Source of the DNA: Dentipellis sp. KUC8613
Lineage: Eukaryota > Basidiomycota > Agaricomycetes > Russulales > Hericiaceae
NCBI GenBank assembly: GCA_002286715.1
Contig: NSJX01000020.1
Location: forward strand, 62,001-126,000
Direction of reading: 5' to 3'
DNA: 64,000 nt
The position numbers and the translations under genes are program-made. Below the pieces are notes generated by a model that was not told where the DNA came from, searched no databases, and was given only the letters and a program-made list of their open reading frames with translations. Numbering within the stretch: the first letter of the stretch is position 1; each line of letters begins with the position of its first letter. This document shows positions 56,889 through 64,000 of this stretch, piece by piece.

Positions 56889-58287
56889 CTACGCCAACCG
56901 CGCAATAGTCACGGTATTGCGCGACTGGTCGTAAATGCTGTAAACATTCTTGAGGAACGGAATACCCAAGATCCATTCTCCCTGAGCCCTATTCCGCGAA
57001 TCCTGCACGAGGGACAGGCAGTAGTTGACGCCGTCAAGGTTTTGGACGAAGGGCCCGACGAGATCGCGTGCCTGTATCGGGAACGTCTGCTGGCCGATCG
57101 TCACGACGATGACGCTCGCAAGCGTAGGTTGAGAGTTGCACGGGATGATGCTGAGCGTCGTCCCGTCTGCCTGTAACTGCTGGATGACTCCCGGGATCAT
57201 CTGGTTGAATTGCCCGCCGGCAGGCGTAGGGGCCGTGATGGCCTCTGCGCCCGAGTCCAGAATCGCCTTCGTGATGGGGATGCGCCGGTTGTTCACGGTT
57301 ATCCCTGCGACCCTGATGCCCCACAGCCCGTCGATCCTCGTATTGACCGATGCGGCTTGCGTTTGGGCATTGAACTTGGAGAAATTGGGCGCGCCGAGGG
57401 AGAGCTCTCCAGCGTTCCTATCGGCGAGACGCGGGAGCTTGAGACCGAACAAGGGGCCCGGGATGGCCCCGCGAGCGGCGAGAGTCTCGAGGACCGTGTG
57501 CTGGCCCATCCTAGATTTCAGCTGCAGCGCAGCGAATCAGGGAGGCCGTGAGCACAAAGGCATGGGGAAGCCGCCGGACAGGAGACATGCTTACACTGCT
57601 CGCTAATCCGAGAATCCCGTCTGCCTTAGTTCCAGTCATCAGACCCTGGACATTGCTCGCAACTCCAACGGGCACTGCTGGAACTGCCACCCTGCCTACG
57701 GTGAGCGTGTCCGCCCCGACCCTGCCGGCGACCTGGGTTCCATCCTCGTAGGCCACGTTGAATTGCGAAGCCGATACTTGCAGCGTCGTCGAAGAATGGG
57801 GTCCGATCCCGCTATGTGCGCCCTGACAGTGCGACTTCAGGATGAGGAAGACGTGACGAAATTGGCTGAGTACGCACGAGTGTGGCCGAAGTCTCTGAGG
57901 GCACCCAGAAGTCTGCGGAGCCCGTGTCCAGGAGGACCTTGAAGTTCTTTCTCTGGTCGCCGAGTGTCACAAGGCTCACGAAACTCTTGTCCGTCAAGTC
58001 ATGCGGGTTCGCATTGGGCAGCGGAAGAATAGGGAGACGAATCGGCGGCGGGGGAGGTGGCGGAGTGTTCGCACGCACGGAGAGCGTGTCACTGTCAGAA
58101 CACTGTTAGTCTTTACATACAAGGAAAAATGATATTCGTACTTCACTGAAGGTAGTGGCAGTTCCCTGTCGGTATCGTTCGTAGTCTCGGCAGGTCGTCG
58201 TCCTGTTGGCACAGCGGAAACGTAGACCGGGGTGGACAAAACGCACAAAAGTGTGCTCAAGGCAGTAAACGAAGCGGAGAGTTGCAT
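56889..58287 (-). CDS. Secreted aspartic protease (A1) copy 9, intact, paired with S5
   Basis: ATG 58285-58287, signal peptide MQLSASFTALSTLLCVLSTP. Then ANTPPPPPPPIRLPILPLPN, FKVLLDTGSADFWVPSETSA with the first DTG, GAHSGIGPHSSTTLQVS, AYEDGTQVAGRVGADTLTVG, GTKADGILGLASSV and LKSRMGQHTVLETLAARGAI. The second motif is DSG (AILDSGAEAITAPTPAGG). The tail is EWILGIPFLKNVYSIYDQSR NTVTIARLA, stop at 56889. About 395 residues. Minus-strand TATAAAA at 58386-58392, 100 bp from the ATG, as in copies 6 and 7. It keeps all hallmark residues although its partner S gene is broken by an insertion. Confidence 0.92.
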
Positions 58288-59325
58288 TTTTCGTGAAACA
58301 AAGAGAGCGGGTGGGCAAGAATGAAAAGGAGAGAGAATGTAAGAGGAAGGACCGGCCTTGCCAAATCCCTGCATCGCTGCTAGGATTTTATAGCAGCAAA
58401 TCTGGTCTCCGACCCGCCTCTGGCCCGCTTTGGTGTACTGAGAGGCTTTTTCAGGCTTCCCGTACGATACCGTGGAGAGGGAGGTGTGTACGCGAAGTGT
58501 CCATACCGGTGATCATTTGGATGCCGGACGGTGGGATGCAGTTGGGAGATTTCACGGTGCGAGGATGCTTGAGTTCCTCCGTTGTTTCGGAGGGTACGGT
58601 GCCGGCCTCTGATCCGATTTGGAAGTTCCATTTCGGACCCACCTTGGGACGAGGTTGTGTGCAACCGTGAAGCACCGATGCAGAGTGCACTAAGTCGTAT
58701 TGGGTCAGAGACGTGCGGCATAACAATGAATATACACAATTCTTGTGCATTTCGACTGCAGAATGAGAAGCATCATGAGTTTTTCGACCTCCGGATTTGC
58801 CAAATATTACTGTACCACCTGTGTGTGCATCTAATGTGTGCCACTGTTCCCTCCAACACCACCCTCCAAGGCACACATCGCCAAGGTCTCTGTGTGCCCG
58901 GAATGCATTCCTCCGTACTGCGAGATGACTTCATTGTGGTGACAACGCGGCATACGAAGGAACGGGCATGGCGGTCTGTTTGCGAATGTGTTGCTGAACA
59001 TTGAATTATGTACCAAGGTTCGATCAATAACATGGTCTGAAAAACGACGCCACGTCCAAGGACCCTGCGCAAGTGAACCGGCAACTATGAGATTACCGGA
59101 TGGGTCGTTTGGTGAGCTGAACTGCGAGGCCCAATCGAAGTTTGATCTTACGCGGCCAGCATCCAGCGGCTTAAATACCGCGCACGACGACCGTGCTTTG
59201 GCCAGCCTGGCTGCTCTCCCCGTTCATTCCATTCTTTGACTTCAGGTGCCGGACGCCTGTCTCTTTCACCCGATTCCATTGCTTTCCTCAAATCTCAGTC
59301 TTCTCGTCTACGACCAAACAGCAAA
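58288..59325. promoter_or_regulatory. Bidirectional promoter of the protease 9 / S5 pair
   Basis: 1.04 kb, colinear in inverse orientation with 31883-32984 and 37907-39059. TATAAAA (minus) at 58386-58392 and TTAAATA (plus) at 59171-59177. A GGCCAGCCTGGCTGCTCTCC block lies just before the S5 start, as in S2 and S3. Confidence 0.65.
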
Positions 59326-62235
59326 ATGCTCACCCGTACACTCGCCGCTGCAATGGCACCATCAGGAAAACCCCCACCTGCAAATTGGTACAAATTGGTA
59401 CAAATTGGCATCGGTTAGGAAATTAGACCGTTTTGCTTACCCCCCGTCTTATTGGCTTCAATTTAGACCTAAATTAGACGCTAATGATGAGCAAAGCCCG
59501 TGCTAAGACACATCTCGGTGTACAATTATCGCAGGCTTAGCATACTATTAGCAGTTCTATTTGCTTGAAATTGGTTCACACTTAGGACTTATTGGAAACA
59601 GATTATATTCATCATTTCTCCCGCTAGATACATCTAACTATACTACTACGCGACAGCAGAGTGTACAAGGATACGCACTAGAGGCACGACGAGTGATGGG
59701 TCCGCAAGAAGGCATGAGCATCGCATATCCGCAGAGACGCGGGTCCCTCATGATTCTAGATACTCAAGTTCCGAATAGCACTGTTTCGCGATCGCGGGCT
59801 GTTTGAGGTCTTCGCAGTGACGAGCATCATCGCATCCAGATGGCCGGTCAATATCGGCGGAAACATAAGCACAGATGGCCTTGGCCACGGGTGTGCGAAT
59901 GGAGACAGGCGCGACAGCCGTACGAGATGCGCGACGGCCGTACGAGATGCGCGAGAAGGGGGCGGGCATGAGTGAGCGAGTGCGAGGACGGCATGAGGGT
60001 GAGACAGGGGCTGGAAAGGGAGCGAGAGGGGCACACGGGCACAACGAGGGTGCGGTATTGCGAAGAAGGTGAGACGAGGCGAGGGCACGACATGGAGGCG
60101 TGGAGGGGCACGACAAGGGGGCACCTCACTGAAGTCTTTCGTCAATGCATTTTCGGGGCCGAACTTGATGCAACAGGCTATTCCAAAGTAAACCATGCCC
60201 TTGGCATTAGCAAGCAGCAATGCGATAACGAGAAGGATACAACTACGAGACTTACCGTACGCGTATCTCATAGCCAAGTTTGTAAGAGAGCACCAATGCC
60301 GCAGCTCACACCTTTCCTCTCGCCCTTCAGCATCTCCACAGGCCCGCTCATATAAGGTGAAACTTCGAGGGCAACATTGCAAACGCCGCGTCGAACTGAA
60401 GATGCCGTCCGTGGTAAGTAGGACGCGTGAGGGAAGTAGCGGAAAACGGCTGAACGTACCCTTGTATCGGTCACGATGATGTGCTGTAAAGAGAAATTAG
60501 AAGGGGTGTAAGCAAACGGACATACCTATCCTAACGCCAGCGAAGACACGACGAGAAGAAGTCGCGAAATGCTGCGAAGCCTGGTGGGCGACACAGATGG
60601 GTGCAAGAAGAAAAGAGTCGACGCACGACGTGGCGCGTTTGAGCTGTGCCGGCACATCCCGAGATTCAAACTCAGACCCACGACGACTTGGACGCCAATC
60701 GCGCGACTTGTCTCTGTGCGCTCTACGTCCTCAATAGCCGTGACACTACTCACCAAGCTGCATTGTCTGTGCTCTGACACCAAGCTGCTCTACCGCTGCG
60801 TGTGTGCTTTCCACTCTCTCGGTGGCCCCATATGCAATACACGTCAATGCCGGATCTGGATGCGTACACCCGTCTCCGTTTTTGCCATCGTCAAACATAC
60901 CGTAATGTCCAGCCCCACGAAGCGAGCAACGGGTGCCCTGGAACTGAGATGTAATTATACTGAGAATTCTTGCTTCTGTTATGATGAAAACCATCAAATT
61001 CTCGAATGCAGAACCTCTCTCGGAGTCTGTAGTTTCGACATATTGTTGTGTCATCGTAGTTTTGTAACATTAGCTCAATTTGCACGGTATACTACTAATT
61101 CACTAATGCGTAGCTAACTGTGCTAAGCAGTATTTGAACTGTCTTAGAAGCCTTAGAAGGTCAAGAACGCGGTTAGAGAACTTTGTTCTAAATTAGCCTA
61201 GGATTTGCAAGTGAGGCTTTTCCTGATGACTCCTCGCCATCCATACTCTTCCAACATTTGCTGGACCAATCGGGTGAGCGAGCACACGACGGGGCGACGC
61301 ACTGGTGACTTACTAAATCCATATTTTTGGCAGGCGTCGCGTCCCTGGCGGAGCTATATCTGACGCCAAGTGCGCGACCATTCTCCCCGTCACGGTCCGC
61401 ACGGTACTAACTGACCCACGTCGTCAGCGCCTCACGCGCCTCGGTGATCGCGCGCCTTGGGCAAGGAGACCAGCCGGTCGGCGCCTTCGACAAACGGTAT
61501 GTTCTTCCGCGCCCTGCTCTGCGAAGGCGCCAGTGATGAACACGAGAATCTTGCAGCATTGGGAAAAACTCAACTGTGGCGGCCGCGCCTGCAGCCGCTC
61601 CCCCAGCAGCCGCGGCGCCGCCTCCATCCTTGTCGGCCAGCAAAGCCCTATTGCCGTCCGCCAGCGCAGCCGCCCCGAAAGGCAGTGTAGCCCTCCAGCC
61701 GTCCGCCCTCCAGCCGCCCGCCCTCCAGCCATCCGCCCCCGCAGGCACCCCAAGCGTATCCGTCACCACCACCGCCAACGCCACCGGCACCGCACTCCCC
61801 ACAGCGCTCCCCTCCGGCGCCTCCATCGTCGTTCCCTCCGGCTTCCCCGGATTCGGGCCCGAGAGCGGGACGGGGGTGCCGCTGGTGACGACGCTGTTCA
61901 GCGCACCTGCGGTGGCGTTCTCGACGGTCGCCGATACGCCCGCCGCGTCCGCGACTGGGCAGGCTCAGGGGGCAGGCAGTCCGGTTGCGGCGGGTAGTCC
62001 GGTCGCAGCGTCTCCTGCTGCAGCCACGGCGGCGGCGGCTACGGCTACGGGCCAGGCGACGGTCAGGCGGCGGTCTCGTCGATCAACGGCTGTTAGGTGG
62101 GTCTTTTGTTCTCTTTGTTGCTGAAAGGGAGCAGCCATGTTTAATTTTTTTCGATTTACCTGCATGCACAGGGAGGCGCGCAAACGGGGTGTGCGAATGG
62201 CTGCGCGCGAGAATTTGCTTGATGGTCTGGATTAG
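59326..62235 (+). pseudogene. Secreted 'S' family gene S5, split by a transposon
   Basis: ATG at 59326. The signal peptide starts MLTRTLAAAM and, after removal of the insertion 59360-61228, would continue without a frame change into the family's AGPI end. The downstream exons are well kept: RRVPGGAISDANASRASVIA, GDQPVGAFDKR (KR site), IGKNSTVAAAPAAAPP, APKGSVALQPSA repeats, NATGTALPTALPSGASIVVP / SGFPGFGPESGTGVPLVTTL, RRRSRRSTAVR, and after the last intron EARKRGVRMAARENLLDGLD, stop 62233-62235. Apart from the insertion no lesion is seen, so the insertion looks recent. Expression is possible only if the element is excised or spliced out. Confidence 0.75.
59360..61228. mobile_element. 1.87-kb DNA transposon with imperfect terminal inverted repeats, inside S5
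   Basis: Left end CATCAGGAAAA...CACCTGCAAAT and right end, in reverse complement, CATCAGGAAAA...CACTTGCAAAT agree at about 23 of 26 positions. It is flanked by the dinucleotide AC on both sides (59358-59359 and 61229-61230), consistent with a 2-bp target duplication. Sub-terminal DNA is rich in TTAGAC/CTTAGAAGC words, and the left end holds three ACAAATTGGT repeats (59384-59410). The interior has a pyrimidine-rich tract on the minus strand and no recognisable transposase, so it is probably non-autonomous. I could not assign a superfamily. Confidence 0.7.
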
Positions 62236-63880
62236 GGATGGGTTGTCTGTGTGGTAGTTTTTGGCGAGTGTGGAATCCAAGGCGGTTGGTTCGAGAAGGT
62301 GAAAACGACGCGTGTTGTTTGGGAACGACGATCGTGTTGCGGGCGCTGGAGCGGGGCTCGCGCCTGGAGCCTGTTTCCTGAGTGTGTGCTGTTGTGCAAG
62401 CGGGAGTGTGGATCGCGAGTAAGCAGCGACTCGCAAGAGCTGGAGATGCACAGGTATTGGTCTGTTGTAATGATGGAACCGACATGACGGCGCGGAAGGG
62501 AACGAGTGCTCAGTAGATCGACGGCAGACGTCAAAATACGGATGAAAACCTTGTCATTAGTAGATGATTATCGAGTAAAACTGAAGCACTGTAATCACAT
62601 ATGAATGGTTTAAATTAATGACTTAAAATGAATTCCGAGGTGCACACACACATATATCATTCACTGCGCACGAGAACGACGCGGAGCATACTTGATAGCG
62701 CAGATTGAAGATGCAGGGCGATGGAGCGGTTGAGAAGGCGGGGCCCGGATGGCGTTGACGAGGCCGCACACGAATGTGGTCGTTGGCCGAGGTGTGATTG
62801 ATGTCTGTGGGGCAGAAGGACGAACAGAGAGCGCCCTTCGGCTTCCTCATCGGCGAGAACGTGGACACCGATCGGGCCGAGCTTGACCCGACGTCAACAC
62901 TATTCCTTCGTATTCGCATTGTGTGATACTTGAATGTCGCATGAAGACCGTATGCGTGCACAGAGGTGTGCCGTGTACGATCGGGCAAGGGTTCAAAGGG
63001 GTGCTGGAGGTAGTGTAAGAGCAAGGGCTGTGCACGTTTACGTATGTAAGCCGCGGCGATGATACGATGCATATGATTGTTCAGGTGAGTAGACGTATAC
63101 GTACCTGTAATCCATGACTGAGCGACAGTATCAGTCTAAGCCCGCGCGCCAGGGAGCAGAACGAGACTCATGCCTTTACTGGCTTGAGATATAAACAATC
63201 AAAGGAGCACAAAGGTTGCAGTCAGTGACGAGCAGAGCAGGACGCACTCGCCTCCGCCTGTACTGCACGGACTTCAGGTGCTGTCGCGATGAGCACTCAA
63301 CAGTTTATGCATTATGCCGCGTAGAGGATAGTACTTACACCCACAGCACCGAACTGGACAACATCCTAAACAAGCGCGACTCGGACTTTTGCCGTAGTAC
63401 GGCATAGCACACACTGGCAATAAAGACCAGGTTTTCAGAATGGCCGTCGTAGTTTCCGCCATTCTACTATAACGTACCCCCGTCGCTGCGAGGATCGAGA
63501 ATCCCGCACGGATGTCAATGAAGGGATCCGAGTCAGCCAGTGCGGGTATCATGTAGCAAAGCAAATACACTCACCTTGGTGTATACGTACATTATTCCAT
63601 TCAAACGCGAGTGCGCGCGCGCGTAGTACTACATGGAGAGAAACCGAAAGCAGGACTTGAGGGAATCAAGGAGTCGGATGAAGCCTGGAACCTCTCGGCC
63701 CGATATTACCGTAGCAGGGACCGGTTAGAAAGCCGTCGCCGAAAGTATACCGGTTTCGGAGTCTACCCGGCCCGTATGGGAATGTGCACCGTGCGTCAGT
63801 GACGTTCATCCCGCCTGTCTCCACCACTTGCAATCTCTCCAACACCATAACCGACGAACTCTTGAGAAGAAGACCGCAGC
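62236..63880. other. Duplicated non-coding block (to about 63072) and intergenic DNA
   Basis: 62236-63072 is the inverted counterpart of 29727-30824. From 63073 to 63880 there is no recognised gene, only short open frames. The last part should contain the promoter of the gene starting at 63881. Confidence 0.45.
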
Positions 63881-64000
63881 ATGTCGCTTCCCGCATCCGT
63901 CCAACAGCTGCTTGACGGCAAAATTGTTCGTACAGCCGTCCCAGAATTCGTGCCATAACTCACACTTACAATGCGCTAGGACTTCGAAGGCCAAAAGACC
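63881..64000 (+). CDS. First exons of an unidentified gene running off the window
   Basis: ATG at 63881 in a good context (CCGCAGCATGTCG) gives MSLPASVQQLLDGKI. A 54-bp GT..AG intron follows (about 63926-63979), then DFEGQKT to the window end. The fragment is too short to name a family. Confidence 0.5.

Larger units (their letters stand above)
56040..63072. repeat. Arm 2 of the large inverted duplication (partner 29727-36530)
   Basis: Mirror order of arm 1: PLD last-exon relic (+), a 0.5 kb non-coding block (56299-56888), protease (-), bidirectional promoter, S gene (+), then a non-coding block up to about 63072. It additionally contains a 1.87-kb insertion at 59360-61228. Confidence 0.8.

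Noticed and set aside
59756..60382. Minus-strand open frame of 208 codons inside the transposon as a transposase
   Set aside because: No DDE/DDD pattern or known transposase motif is visible, and much of it is pyrimidine-derived Ser/Pro/Arg low complexity.

Overview
The window is nuclear DNA of a filamentous basidiomycete, most likely an Agaricomycete. The evidence is GC-rich coding sequence, many 50-70 bp GT..AG introns, no operons or Shine-Dalgarno sites, TATA boxes about 85-160 bp from start codons, and families typical of mushroom-forming fungi (expanded A1 aspartic proteases, a group III histidine kinase with HAMP repeats, an HVA-TUDOR-like protein, an SMP/LEA-like protein). No rRNA, tRNA, CRISPR or organellar genes were seen.

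Housekeeping and regulatory genes: a partial DUF300/TMEM184 (Ost-alpha) membrane protein (1-1948, -); a small SMP-domain protein (3155-3481, -); an unidentified multi-exon gene (about 17461-19160, -); a group III hybrid histidine kinase (19589-24920, +); a Kre9-like single-pass membrane protein (26810-28603, +); COQ7 (47274-48068, -); a small unknown protein (48708-49220, +); phospholipase D (50026-54118, -); an HVA-TUDOR-like protein (55388-55805, +); and the first exon of a gene entering the right edge (63881, +).

The rest is a rapidly duplicating accessory landscape of two secreted-protein families. (i) Pepsin-like aspartic proteases: ten loci. Two are intact in the left cluster (6041-7442, 12332-13723). 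Four are intact elsewhere (32985-34377, 39060-40456, 40884-42218, 56889-58287). The others are decayed or fragmentary (4468-5896, 8130-9122, 14530-14968, 46398-46546). (ii) A family of Ala/Pro/Ser-rich secreted proteins that I do not recognise, here called 'S': 15816-16979 (+), 30825-31882 (-), 36857-37906 (-), 43024-43699 (+), and a copy split by a transposon (59326-62235, +). Every S gene lies head-to-head with an aspartic protease, with about 0.8-1.15 kb between them in each case. This recurrent divergent protease/S pair is the best candidate here for an undescribed system.

The pairs have been copied with neighbouring DNA. A direct duplication (5953-8670 and 12243-14968) carries protease pairs in the left cluster. 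A large inverted duplication (about 29.7-36.5 kb versus about 56.0-63.1 kb), plus a tandem copy at 36.6-40.8 kb, carries S, the protease and the 3' part of the PLD gene. Decayed PLD 3' fragments at 34.9-36.5, 40.6-40.8, 45.0-46.15 and 56.04-56.30 kb mark these events, and the only complete PLD gene is at 50-54 kb.
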